Of a DNA stretch of 37,325 nt, positions 16,401 through 24,799 are shown piece after piece; within the stretch, counting starts at the first letter, position 1; each line of letters starts with the position of its first letter. The DNA is from Bacillota bacterium. GTDB lineage: Bacteria; Bacillota; UBA4882; UBA8346. Made by a program: the position numbers and the translations under genes. The stretch lies in assembly GCA_023435225.1 (NCBI GenBank), contig JAEYRX010000047.1, forward strand, positions 1 to 37,325, in the 5' to 3' direction. The notes under the pieces are model-generated. The model saw only the letters and a list, made by a program, of their open reading frames with translations, was not told the origin of the DNA and did no database searches.

Positions 16401-18874
16401 GGAAATCTCTGCCGGATCCGGTAATGGATATGGAAATTGAAAGAGAAGGGTTCATTGCCCCGCGTGATGATATTGAAAAAAATCTATCTGAAATATGGTT
16501 GGAAGTTTTAGGAGTTAAAGCTAGTATAGATGATAATTTTTTTGATATCGGCGGCGATTCCTTTAAAGCCATATCAGTGATTAGTAAAATACGACCGAAA
16601 ATTAGCGTTATTCAGATTTTTAATTATCCCACCATTAGAGAACTGGCGGATTTTTTGCGGACAACCGAAGGAGGAAGTCGGGGACTTCTTTTTGACGTAA
16701 CTTACCAAAAAGACGTTCCTAAAAAAGCCGCTATTATTACAATTCCGTTTGGGGGCGGAAACGCAATTACTTTTCAGCCTCTATCCCGGGAATTGTCTCC
16801 TGATTTTTCAATGTATGCATTGCAATTACCGGGCCATGATGTTTCATTAAAAGACGAAGGATATATGCCTATTAAAGAGCTTGCATTAAAGTGTGCGGAT
16901 GAAATCGAAGCAAAAATTAATTTACCGTTATATATTTACGGGCACTGTATCAATGGGGCATTAGCATTAGAAATTTCCCGTATCCTTGAATCACGAAAGC
17001 TAAACTTAAAAGGAATAATAATGGCGGGGATATTTCCGAATGCAAGAATCCCAGGAAAACTGTTTAAACTAATGGATCATATTTTTCCAGTGGAAAAGCG
17101 AACTGCTGACCATATTTACCGGGACACTGTATCTGCTTTCGGCGGATTTTCAAATGAACTAACAACTGAAGAAAAAGATGTAATGATTAAGGCCTTAAAA
17201 AATGATGCCAAAGAAGGCAGCCGATATTTTAATAATCTCTATGAAGAGAATGCAAAGAAACTAAAAGCCCCTATTTTAACTGTCGTCGGGGAACAGGATA
17301 GAATGACTGAATACTATGAAGAACGGTATCGAGAATGGGGTGACTATACTGACAAAATAAAACTGGCGATCATAAAAAAAGCCGGTCATTACTTTCATAA
17401 GTATCAGCCCAAGGAATTGGCGGCAATAATCCATGATTTTACTGGAATAACCGATTCAAAAGACAAAAAAATTGATGATAATATATCAATCCTACCGATG
17501 GAGGACTCTCCTGACTGCAATAGACAGGAGGAACTTAAGAAGGGAGTTGTTTCATTTTTTGTCATTGCCATTGGTCAGTTAGTTTCGATGCTTGGAACCC
17601 AGCTAACCTCATTCGCTCTTGGAATATGGGTATATCAACAGACCGGAAATATCAGCGATTTTGCTTTTATTGCCGTGTTTGCATTAGTACCGGGAATTCT
17701 CCTTCTGCCTATGACTGGTGCGGTGGTTGACCGGCTGGATAGAAAAAAAATAATAGTACTCAGTGATGTTTTTGCTGCAATGGGGACGATTTTTCTTATA
17801 ACAATATTTTTAATGGGCCAACTTCAATTATGGCATATTTACCTTGTATCAGCAATTGGCTCTATTGCAAACGCTTTTCAGCAACCTGCATACTTGGCTT
17901 CCATTCCACAACTGATTCCAAAGAGATTTTTAGGCCATGCTAACGGAATTGTTCAACTATCAATGTCAATGGGCGGAATAGTCGCTCCTATTTTAGGGGG
18001 CTATTTAATTGGTCTGATAGGAATCCCCGGAATAATCACCATAGATCTGATTACTTTTGTATTTGCTACGGTAACATTATCATTAACCAGGTTTCCAAAT
18101 AAATTGTTCAGAAAGAGCGAAGAGCCTTTTTTTAAGGAAATTAAGGGTGGATTCAAATATATATTCAAGCGGAAAAGCCTTATCTCAATGATTATCTTCT
18201 TTATGGTTGTCAATTTTATTTTTAGTCTCTCCGATGTTCTTGTTGTTCCTCTAATTCTTTCATTTGCAAATACTGCGGAGCTTGGATTTGCGAGTGGCGC
18301 TACAAGTGCGGGACTAATTATCGGAGCATTTATCATGAGCCTTTGGGGAGGAACAAAAGATAGAACTAAAGGAATGATCGGTTTTATTTTTCTTACTGCC
18401 GCGGCTATTATTGTGACTGGTTTTAGACCATATATTTTGTTTCCCTTTTTTGGTCTACTCCTTTATGGAATTGCTTTATCATTGATAAATGCCCATTGGC
18501 AATCTTTGATTCAGGTAAAAGTAGGCGTTGAACTGCAAGGCAGAGTGTTTGCGGCAAATCAAATGATGGCTTGGCTGATGAGACCCTTAAGTTATATTGT
18601 AGCGTCACCTTTTGTTGTGTTTATTTTTAAGCCGTTTATTGATCGATATCCTTTTATAACAGATATTATTGGAGCTGGAGAAGGAAGGGAAATTGGTTTA
18701 ATGCTGGTCGGGGCTGGAATTGTATTATTACTATGGACTATAATTGGATTTTCATTTAAATCGCTAAGAAATTTAAATACATTATTGCCTGATGTTTCAT
18801 TAGGCCAGGTAATTGAAAAAGACAAGGATCTAATGCAGCAATGGATAGATAATCAATATGAGGGATTTTCATAA
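13436..18874 (+). CDS. NRPS module fused to exporter: C-A-T-thioesterase-MFS
   Basis: 1812 residues from ATG 13436 (GGAG at 13425-13428, 7-nt spacing; the in-frame TTG at 13409 lacks a site). Order: basic leader (K13-K25); condensation domain about 40-480 with NHIIFDG at 172-178 (the first His of HHxxxDG is Asn, the catalytic second His is kept) and IGVFINMLPIR; adenylation domain with FTSGTTGIPKG at 645 and A10 NANGKIDRK; carrier site DIGGDSF with Ser1042; alpha/beta-hydrolase thioesterase about 1080-1345 whose nucleophile motif is GHCING (Cys1171 instead of Ser) with a later GHYFH His; MFS transporter about 1368-1790 (DRLDRKK loop). It should add the second residue, release the product and pump it out. 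Core A4 reads FAADLGT, lacking the usual Asp that binds the amino group. The last residues and the stop codon come from a palindromic repeat (18862-18975). Confidence 0.93.
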   Translation: MNSNVELNETKSKTNLAVKLLRQRKGKTEGNRIIKAEGIEYYPLSYSQKRFWFLDKLNNDSGNNIFYVKRFHNADLERIQWALERIFSRHDIWKVQIKILEGEPVQSICHDRKVPVIIKDLQSMKTSKKHEFLQEFYHTEMDASIDMEHEPLARVHLFIVSEKEIVLTLLVNHIIFDGWSLSLFEKELAIFYEKAFQEDPLPELPIQFVDFCKWEKDSIHKKFLDDQLIYWLTNLKDTPVLELPTDYIRPAVRTNHAGNISFVFTNEESSFLRNLAKQNNSTLFIVILTLYAVLLNKYSGQEDFCIGSPSANRKRNEVRDLIGVFINMLPIRVRIDEGYTFAMLLEAVKKTTLEAYEHQEYPFEKIVEALQPERDLSRTPIFQVTYNMQNDFTRQETEFESGYEDYSKILAQHKIKNDLAFVTMETQQDILGNFVYNTDLFNEFRIKQFIGHLKKIITEIKNNPDIRLSHLNLQTIEERNLISRIHKNKISNSDSIQRLFEKVVIKNKKRQAVVFENKTLTYDQLNKKANKIAHFLIKKGAKVEDRIGLFLNPSLELAEALLGILKAGGAYVPFDTKLPLSRVETMIIQAEVKLIISTSDFKKYFEKSSTVEIIYIDELIDTLEAFKAENPTVKVNPENLMYVIFTSGTTGIPKGIQVEHRNYYNYLKNVLERLHNPVHKSFALVSTFAADLGTIMIWAALTRGGTIHLMGFDKSIDPNGFSEYMHHKKIDIIKIVPSHLEAMMKSENPIDCIPRKILILAGEACSWDLVQKIRKLSPKCEIQNHYGPTETTVSVLTYKIDKIPEKLGYTSVPLGFPLANTRTLVLDKNHHQVPIGIPGELYISGASVSRGYVGDKKRTAEVFLNNPNASNEIMYKTGDKVARLPDGAIQFLGRMDHQIKIRGYRIDPEEIDYHLRHHSTILESITVLSLKSNETFITSYVVIDRQKENDFSVYALTEYLKSRLPNYMIPKSITVIDKIPLNANGKIDRKSLPDPVMDMEIEREGFIAPRDDIEKNLSEIWLEVLGVKASIDDNFFDIGGDSFKAISVISKIRPKISVIQIFNYPTIRELADFLRTTEGGSRGLLFDVTYQKDVPKKAAIITIPFGGGNAITFQPLSRELSPDFSMYALQLPGHDVSLKDEGYMPIKELALKCADEIEAKINLPLYIYGHCINGALALEISRILESRKLNLKGIIMAGIFPNARIPGKLFKLMDHIFPVEKRTADHIYRDTVSAFGGFSNELTTEEKDVMIKALKNDAKEGSRYFNNLYEENAKKLKAPILTVVGEQDRMTEYYEERYREWGDYTDKIKLAIIKKAGHYFHKYQPKELAAIIHDFTGITDSKDKKIDDNISILPMEDSPDCNRQEELKKGVVSFFVIAIGQLVSMLGTQLTSFALGIWVYQQTGNISDFAFIAVFALVPGILLLPMTGAVVDRLDRKKIIVLSDVFAAMGTIFLITIFLMGQLQLWHIYLVSAIGSIANAFQQPAYLASIPQLIPKRFLGHANGIVQLSMSMGGIVAPILGGYLIGLIGIPGIITIDLITFVFATVTLSLTRFPNKLFRKSEEPFFKEIKGGFKYIFKRKSLISMIIFFMVVNFIFSLSDVLVVPLILSFANTAELGFASGATSAGLIIGAFIMSLWGGTKDRTKGMIGFIFLTAAAIIVTGFRPYILFPFFGLLLYGIALSLINAHWQSLIQVKVGVELQGRVFAANQMMAWLMRPLSYIVASPFVVFIFKPFIDRYPFITDIIGAGEGREIGLMLVGAGIVLLLWTIIGFSFKSLRNLNTLLPDVSLGQVIEKDKDLMQQWIDNQYEGFS

Positions 18875-18975
18875 TTAATAAATCGAACATTTGGATACAA
18901 TATATCGGTAGACACATCTGGGTTGTTCACTATATATTGTGTCCAAAAAATAATTATGGAAATTATGAAACTCCC
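18862..18975. repeat. Palindromic element family 1, copy 2 (114 bp), overlapping the NRPS-MFS stop
   Basis: Same element as 13221-13333, same orientation. Its left end supplies the final codons and the TAA stop of the NRPS-MFS gene. The inner palindrome is longer here (TTGGATACAATATAT with ATATATTGTGTCCAA, one G-T wobble). The acyltransferase gene starts 36 bp after its right end. Confidence 0.88.
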
Positions 18976-19011
18976 TTTATGTCAATCTTTAAAAAAGGAA
19001 TGTAATAAAAT

Positions 19012-19761
19012 ATGGAAAATAAGACCAAGCTTGCACAACAGTTATTAAAAAAAAGAAAACAAGAAGCTTCTGCACGGTTTGTAAAAATAGAAGAAAATCC
19101 AGGGGTGGATTATTTTGTTTCAAAGGCTGCTTATCAGGAACTTGATGAAGAACAGCAAAATACCCTTATAAAAAAATTTGAACTGGAAGGTATTCGTTTC
19201 GGATTCGGGTTTGCCTTGATTGATAGACCTAATATTTGTTTTTCTACAAAATGTGATAGTAAATTGGAAAAAGCTAATTTTTTAGGGACAATTGAATTTG
19301 GAAATTTGGTCACCCTAAATTCTTCAATTGTATACCCCATGCATAATGGGCCCGTGTCTTTAACCATTATAAAAACTGCTGATGATCGGATAGGCCGGAT
19401 TAAAATCGGCGATAACGTAAATATGCCTGGGACAACTATTATTTCCTATAAAGAAGTAATAATCGGGAATAATGTACTGCTCGGTCCGCTAGTGACAATT
19501 CTTGATTCCGACGGACATGCTTTACTTGATAGAGGCGGCAAAGATGAACATAAAAGGATATCAATGAAAGCGGTGAATATACAAGACAATGTCTGGATTG
19601 GGCAAAATGTAATAATATTAAAAGGGGTCACCATAGGTGAAGGTGCAATTATTGGAGCAGGAAGTGTTGTGACCAAATCAATTCCCCCATACACAGTAGC
19701 AGCAGGAAATCCCGCAAAGATAATCAAGAAATTAAAAGATGCGGCAGAGGGGTCAAATTAA
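19012..19761 (+). CDS. Left-handed beta-helix (hexapeptide repeat) acyltransferase
   Basis: 249 residues. The C-terminal half carries hexapeptide repeats (IGNNVLLGPLVTI, IQDNVWIGQNVII, IGEGAIIGAGSVV) and the family's typical close, AAGNPAKIIKKL. DSDGHAL contains the His expected at the active site of maltose/galactoside-type acetyltransferases. The usual reaction is acyl transfer from acyl-CoA to a hydroxyl or amino group, here plausibly of the cluster product or its sugar. The N-terminal leader (KTKLAQQLLKKRKQ, then RFVKIE) resembles the leader of the NRPS-MFS protein (KTNLAVKLLRQRKG, then RIIKAE), which ties it to the same assembly. RBS AAAGGA at 18994-18999. A terminator follows at 19787, so this is the last gene of the cluster. 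Confidence 0.85.
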   Translation: MENKTKLAQQLLKKRKQEASARFVKIEENPGVDYFVSKAAYQELDEEQQNTLIKKFELEGIRFGFGFALIDRPNICFSTKCDSKLEKANFLGTIEFGNLVTLNSSIVYPMHNGPVSLTIIKTADDRIGRIKIGDNVNMPGTTIISYKEVIIGNNVLLGPLVTILDSDGHALLDRGGKDEHKRISMKAVNIQDNVWIGQNVIILKGVTIGEGAIIGAGSVVTKSIPPYTVAAGNPAKIIKKLKDAAEGSN

Positions 19762-19786
19762 AAAAGGAATCGTTTTCATTTTGTCG

Positions 19787-19816
19787 AAAATAGTCGAATA
19801 ATGCCGACTATTTTTC
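19787..19816 (+). terminator. Intrinsic terminator closing the biosynthetic cluster
   Basis: A 10-bp perfect stem, AAAATAGTCG (19787-19796) with CGACTATTTT (19805-19814), 8-nt loop, then T-rich sequence. It separates the cluster from mutS. Confidence 0.8.
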
Positions 19817-19952
19817 TTATTATCTTTAATTTTAATAGGAACTGAATTTAAATTGGCTCCAGAGCCTTAACTTACAGTTACTGTTGTCTATTGCCATCGA
19901 GCCTTTTTCTATAACATTCAGTTTAGCTTACTTTCCGTATTGAGGTGTTTTG

Positions 19953-22562
19953 ATGTCCAAAGTTACTCCAATGTTGCAACAATATATGGATATAAAAAAG
20001 GAATACTCAGACTGTATCCTTTTTTTTCGTCTGGGCGATTTTTATGAAATGTTTTTTGAAGATGCGGTTACGGCTTCAAGGGAGCTGGAGATAGTTTTGA
20101 CCGGACGGGAATCCGGAGCTGAAAGAATTCCTATGTGTGGTATTCCATACCACGCCGTCTCCGGTTATTTGGCTAAATTACTTAATAAAGGCTACCGGGT
20201 GGCTATTTGCGAACAGGTAGAAGACCCAAAATCCACCAAAGGAATTGTCAAACGGGAAGTAATCAGAGTTATCACTCCTGGTACCATAATTGAAGAACAG
20301 ATTTTAACCGATAAATCCAACAACTATCTGGCCTCTTTTATTTTTATGGAGAATCATTGGGGTCTTGCTTATGTGGATTTATCAACCGGGGAATTTAAGA
20401 CCACTCAATTTCCAGGCGAGCAATTGTCACTATTGATTACGGAGTTAATCAGGATTAAACCTTCCGAATTATATATATTGCCGGCTGACCGTGAAAAAGT
20501 CTCAAAAATCCTGCAAAATAGCGATTGTTTGATTACCAATGCCGAACCGGGAGCATTTGGTTATGAAAGAGCATACCGGATATTAACCGAGCACTTTAAG
20601 GTACAAAGTCTAAGAGCTTTTGGTTGTGAGGATTCTCCAGCCGCCGTCTCAGCCGCTGGAGCAGTTTTTCAGTATCTTACCGATACTCAAAAGAATTCAC
20701 TATTACATATAAGAAAATTGAACACCTATGAAGTCGGCGAATTTATGGCCCTTGACTCAGCTACCCGGCGTAATTTGGAATTGGTAAAAAACTTTCGCAG
20801 CGGTGAGACCGGTAATAGTTTATATGCAATCCTTGATCAGACGGTTACCTCCATGGGAGGCAGGCTTCTACGCACTTGGGTGGAACAACCGCTTACCGGA
20901 ATCAAACCGATACAAGAACGGCAACAAGCTGTTGGTGAACTTACAACCGATGTGGAGATCCGTGAAAGTCTCAGGGAAAGTCTGGCTCGGTCTTATGATT
21001 TGCAGCGTATTCTAAGTAAATTAGCGGGAAACTCCGGTAATGCCCGGGATTTATTAGCCCTGCAAAAAACTTTATCAGAAATTCCCAGTATTAAAGAGAT
21101 ATTGAGCAAATTAAAAGCTAACCGCTTAAATATCTTGGATGAGCAGTTACATCGGTTACCAGAGTTGCAAAATCTATTGCAAGCCGCTTTAAAAGAAGAT
21201 CCTCCCATTAGTATCAAAGATGGCGGTATGATTAACCCTTCCTTCAATCCAGAGTTGGCTAAGTTGCTTAAGGCAAATTCACAGGGTAAGCAATGGGTTG
21301 CTGAGTTGGAGCAGAAAGAGAAAGAACGTACCGGGATTAAATCACTGAAAGTGGGTTTTAATCAAGTTTTCGGTTATTATATTGAAGTAACCAAATCAAA
21401 TATAAATTTGGCGCCGCCCGATTATATCCGGAAACAGACTCTGGCTAACGGTGAACGGTTTATCAACCAAACTTTAAAAGAATATGAAGATTTGATTTTG
21501 AATGCTCATGAAAAAAGCGTGGCCTTAGAATATCAAATTTTTACCGACTTAAGAGAAGCGGTTTTAACGGAGATAGATGCTTTACAAATGAACGCTTATG
21601 CCTTGGCGGAGATTGATACTTTGGTAGCTCTGGCTGAAACTGCGGTTAGGAATAACTATGTGCGTCCGGATATAAATGAAGAAGGCAAGATTTTAATCAT
21701 GGAAGGACGTCATCCGGTAGTTGAAAGGGTAATACCATCCGGTAGTTTTGTCCCTAACGATACGTTTTTGGATCTACAGGAGAATAGAACGCAGATTATT
21801 ACCGGTCCTAATATGGCCGGCAAATCAACCTATATGAGGCAAGTTGCCTTAATTATTTTATTAGCTCATATCGGAAGCTTTGTCCCGGCTAAATCGGCTG
21901 AGATATCCTTAGTGGACCGGATTTTTACCAGAGTAGGAGCATCCGATGATTTGGCAACCGGTCAGAGTACTTTTATGGTTGAAATGAACGAGGTCGCCTA
22001 TATTTTAAATCATGCTTCCGCTAAATCCCTGGTGATTTTGGATGAGATTGGCCGTGGTACCAGTACTTTTGATGGATTGAGCATAGCCTGGGCGGTGGTT
22101 GAGTTTATTCACAACCAGCAACGAATTGGCTGTAAGACTTTGGTGGCTACTCATTATCATGAATTGACCGAACTCGAACATATTTCACCCGGTATTAAAA
22201 ATTATCATGTATCCATCCAAAGAGATGGGGAAGAGATTAATTTTCTAAGAAAAATTATTACCGGGAGAGCCGATCGAAGCTATGGGATAGAAGTGGCCCG
22301 TTTAGCCGGGTTACCCGGTGAGATAACCGGCCGGGCTAAAGAGATTCTGAGCACGTTGGAGGAACATGAATCAATTGAGTTTAATACGGTTTCGAGTATT
22401 CCGGATAATCCGGGAACTCAATTAGCTCTTTTTCCGGTGGAAAAAGATTTAATTTTAGAAGAGATTAAAGGAATTGATTTGGTTTCAATTACCCCATTAC
22501 AGGCCTTGAATTTTATTTATGAATGGCAACAAAAAATAAAACAGCAGAATTCAGCGAATTAA
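19953..22562 (+). CDS. mutS: DNA mismatch recognition ATPase MutS
   Basis: 869 residues, the normal length for MutS. The mismatch-reading motif is FFRLGDFYEMF near residue 25 (Phe-x-Glu in FYEMF). Lever/clamp regions follow, then the ABC-type ATPase with Walker A GPNMAGKST near residue 618, the signature region STFMVEMNE, Walker B LVILDEIGRGTST and the His of ATHYHEL. It binds mismatches as a dimer and recruits MutL. ATG 19953 is preferred to the TTG three bases earlier because GAGGTG at 19942-19947 sits 5 nt upstream of it. mutL follows, but 449 bp away with a 98-bp mobile-like repeat between, so co-transcription may be disturbed. Confidence 0.97.
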   Translation: MSKVTPMLQQYMDIKKEYSDCILFFRLGDFYEMFFEDAVTASRELEIVLTGRESGAERIPMCGIPYHAVSGYLAKLLNKGYRVAICEQVEDPKSTKGIVKREVIRVITPGTIIEEQILTDKSNNYLASFIFMENHWGLAYVDLSTGEFKTTQFPGEQLSLLITELIRIKPSELYILPADREKVSKILQNSDCLITNAEPGAFGYERAYRILTEHFKVQSLRAFGCEDSPAAVSAAGAVFQYLTDTQKNSLLHIRKLNTYEVGEFMALDSATRRNLELVKNFRSGETGNSLYAILDQTVTSMGGRLLRTWVEQPLTGIKPIQERQQAVGELTTDVEIRESLRESLARSYDLQRILSKLAGNSGNARDLLALQKTLSEIPSIKEILSKLKANRLNILDEQLHRLPELQNLLQAALKEDPPISIKDGGMINPSFNPELAKLLKANSQGKQWVAELEQKEKERTGIKSLKVGFNQVFGYYIEVTKSNINLAPPDYIRKQTLANGERFINQTLKEYEDLILNAHEKSVALEYQIFTDLREAVLTEIDALQMNAYALAEIDTLVALAETAVRNNYVRPDINEEGKILIMEGRHPVVERVIPSGSFVPNDTFLDLQENRTQIITGPNMAGKSTYMRQVALIILLAHIGSFVPAKSAEISLVDRIFTRVGASDDLATGQSTFMVEMNEVAYILNHASAKSLVILDEIGRGTSTFDGLSIAWAVVEFIHNQQRIGCKTLVATHYHELTELEHISPGIKNYHVSIQRDGEEINFLRKIITGRADRSYGIEVARLAGLPGEITGRAKEILSTLEEHESIEFNTVSSIPDNPGTQLALFPVEKDLILEEIKGIDLVSITPLQALNFIYEWQQKIKQQNSAN

Positions 22563-22576
22563 AACTTTATTATTAA

Positions 22577-22674
22577 GAAAGCGCTGATTAATCCGATTTT
22601 GTGTGAGCAAATATGCGGCATTAGGCATTTTGCGAAGCATAAAATCGTCACTTATTCAATTAATCAGCGCTTCC
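22577..22674 (-). repeat. 98-bp palindromic MITE-like element, copy A (reverse orientation)
   Basis: Terminal inverted repeats of 16 bp (AAGCGCTGATTAAT-type left, ATTAATCAGCGCTTCC right; one mismatch here) and an inner inverted pair (CGATTTTGTGT / ATAAAATCG). It is flanked on both sides by TTAA (22573-22576 and 22675-22678), consistent with a 4-bp target duplication. The other copies (33778, 34842, 36313) lie in the opposite orientation. The rest of the gap to mutL (22679-23011) is AT-rich, holds no convincing ORF, and I see no clear promoter. Confidence 0.9.
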
Positions 22675-23011
22675 TTAAGCAGTCATCCACGCCGGCATCC
22701 GCTGCGCATCTGAAAGTATGAAAATAAGGATGGGTGAACGGTAAGCATCGGTAGCATTTTCATATTAGGGTTATGTTTGGATAAGATTGATTTCAAAGCT
22801 TTTGTAAACAAATCAATATAGTAAATACTGGTATTTGTTGATTTCTTACCGTTTTTTTTTATAAAAATAAGAATTGGCTATAATTTTTGTACTTTTATTT
22901 GCCGAAATCTTATATAAATAAGTTATTATTAACATCGGGACTTGTTAGTTTTAAAAAGCCAATTGAAGCTTTTGTTTTTTTGCCTAAAATCTTTACTAAG
23001 GTGGTGATCCG

Positions 23012-24799
23012 ATGAACAAAGTTCATCGTTTAGATGAGAATACAGTGTCAAAAATAGCTGCCGGAGAGGTTGTAGAACGCCCAGCTTCAGTAGTAAAAGA
23101 ATTAGTTGAGAATTCAATTGACGCCGGATCTACCCGAATTGAGATTGAGATTAAAAACGGCGGACGCCAGTTAATCAAAGTTACCGATAACGGAGCCGGA
23201 ATGGATCGTGAAGACGCCGTTCTGGCTATCGAAAGACATACAACTAGTAAAATCAGTCTTCCTGATGATTTATGGCAGTTACGGACCTTGGGTTTTCGTG
23301 GTGAAGCTTTGCCGTCGATTGCCGCTGTTTCGATATTTGAATTAGTCACTAAAACCGCTCCGAAAGAACTGGGTACAATGGTCGAGGTTAGGGGAGGCTT
23401 GCTCCAGAAGGTTAAAGATGTAGGCGCTCCCAATGGAACTACTATTAAGGTTCAGGAGTTATTTTTTAATACTCCGGCCCGTTTTAAATATCTGAAGACC
23501 ATCCCGACTGAAGCTGGTTATATTAACGAAATCATTGCCCGGTTAGCTTTGGGTTATCCCGAAATTAGTTTCCGGCTTCAACATGGGGAGTATGAACTTT
23601 TATTTACTCCCGGAAATGGGGATTTAACCGAGGCTATTGTAGCGATTTACGGTAAAGATGTCTCTAAAGAGATGATTCCAGTGAATTATGAAGAAAAATC
23701 GTTTAAGGTTACCGGTTTTTTGGGAAAACCATCAATAGCCAGGAATAACCGGAATTATGAGATATTCTTTATTAACCGGCGTTATTTTCATAACCGGACC
23801 ATCAGTGCGGCGCTGGAAAAAGCTTATCACACCTTACTGCCGATCGCCCGGTATCCGTTTGGAATTCTTTTTTTAGAAACCGCCCCGGATTTAGTTGATG
23901 TTAATGCTCACCCCGCCAAAACCGAAGTCCGTTTTTCCAATGAATCGGAACTTTTTAAAGCGGTTTATAATGCAGTTCGTAAATCGTTAACTGATAGTTG
24001 CATGATCTCCGAATGGATTGCTCCTGAAGAAGATTATACGGCGGTGGTCATACCGGAAAAAAACTCTGAAAAAAAATATTCCGGCGGTAATTTGGAGATT
24101 AAATACCAGGAACCCGTTGAAACCGACGAAGCTAAAAAAGAAATATCGGCAATTAAAGAAACGGCAGCTAAAGAAAGTGAATATCAGATCTCTGAAACTG
24201 TGTCAATAAAACCGGTGAGTGATAAAAGATACTATGTATTCCCGAAGGCGGTTTTGAATACCTATATTATAGCACAGGATGAAAATGGGTTGCTGTTTAT
24301 TGATCAGCATGCGGCTCATGAACGGATTTTATTTGAACAATATATGAATAAATCCAGAGAGTTTTTAGGGACTCAGGCATTATTAATTCCGGAAACGGTT
24401 AACCTAAATTATGCCCAATTTAAAATTATTTCGGATCGAATCTCGTTATTTATCGATTTAGGATTCGAATTGGAAGCCTTTGGAGGTCAGACCGTAATAA
24501 TTAGGGGAGTTCCGTTAACCTTAATTAATTTGGATTACAGTCAGATTATTATAGATTTAATTGATCAATATGCTAGTTTTGAAACTTTTAAAGATCCGGC
24601 CGAGATTAAGGAAGCATTTATTACAACGATGTCATGCCGTACCGCTATCAAAGCCGGTGATAACCTTAACCTCCTGGAAATGGAGAGTCTGGTCAAGGAT
24701 TTATTCCGTTGTGATAATCCTTATACGTGCCCGCACGGAAGACCGACTGTTTTTCGAATGAATAAAGAGGAATTGGCTAAGAAATTTTTGCGACGATGA
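23012..24799 (+). CDS. mutL: DNA mismatch repair protein MutL (endonuclease type)
   Basis: 595 residues. The N-terminal GHKL ATPase shows NSIDAGS, DNGAGMDRED, GFRGEALPSIAAVS and DVNAHPAKTEVRF. The C-terminal domain has the nicking-endonuclease motif DQHAx2Ex4E at residues 431-442, plus SCRTAIKAGD and CPHGRPT, the metal-site motifs of MutL from bacteria without MutH. It therefore should nick the discontinuous strand itself after MutS recruits it. A GGTGGTG site precedes ATG 23012. The stop overlaps the miaA start by 4 bp (ATGA). Confidence 0.97.
   Translation: MNKVHRLDENTVSKIAAGEVVERPASVVKELVENSIDAGSTRIEIEIKNGGRQLIKVTDNGAGMDREDAVLAIERHTTSKISLPDDLWQLRTLGFRGEALPSIAAVSIFELVTKTAPKELGTMVEVRGGLLQKVKDVGAPNGTTIKVQELFFNTPARFKYLKTIPTEAGYINEIIARLALGYPEISFRLQHGEYELLFTPGNGDLTEAIVAIYGKDVSKEMIPVNYEEKSFKVTGFLGKPSIARNNRNYEIFFINRRYFHNRTISAALEKAYHTLLPIARYPFGILFLETAPDLVDVNAHPAKTEVRFSNESELFKAVYNAVRKSLTDSCMISEWIAPEEDYTAVVIPEKNSEKKYSGGNLEIKYQEPVETDEAKKEISAIKETAAKESEYQISETVSIKPVSDKRYYVFPKAVLNTYIIAQDENGLLFIDQHAAHERILFEQYMNKSREFLGTQALLIPETVNLNYAQFKIISDRISLFIDLGFELEAFGGQTVIIRGVPLTLINLDYSQIIIDLIDQYASFETFKDPAEIKEAFITTMSCRTAIKAGDNLNLLEMESLVKDLFRCDNPYTCPHGRPTVFRMNKEELAKKFLRR

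Noticed and set aside
13221..18975. Composite transposon carrying the NRPS-MFS gene
   Set aside because: The flanking elements are about 113 bp, non-coding, and I see no clear target duplication or transposase.
23023..23433. 136-codon minus-strand ORF inside mutL
   Set aside because: It is a shadow of the mutL coding strand with no ribosome site or recognisable motif.
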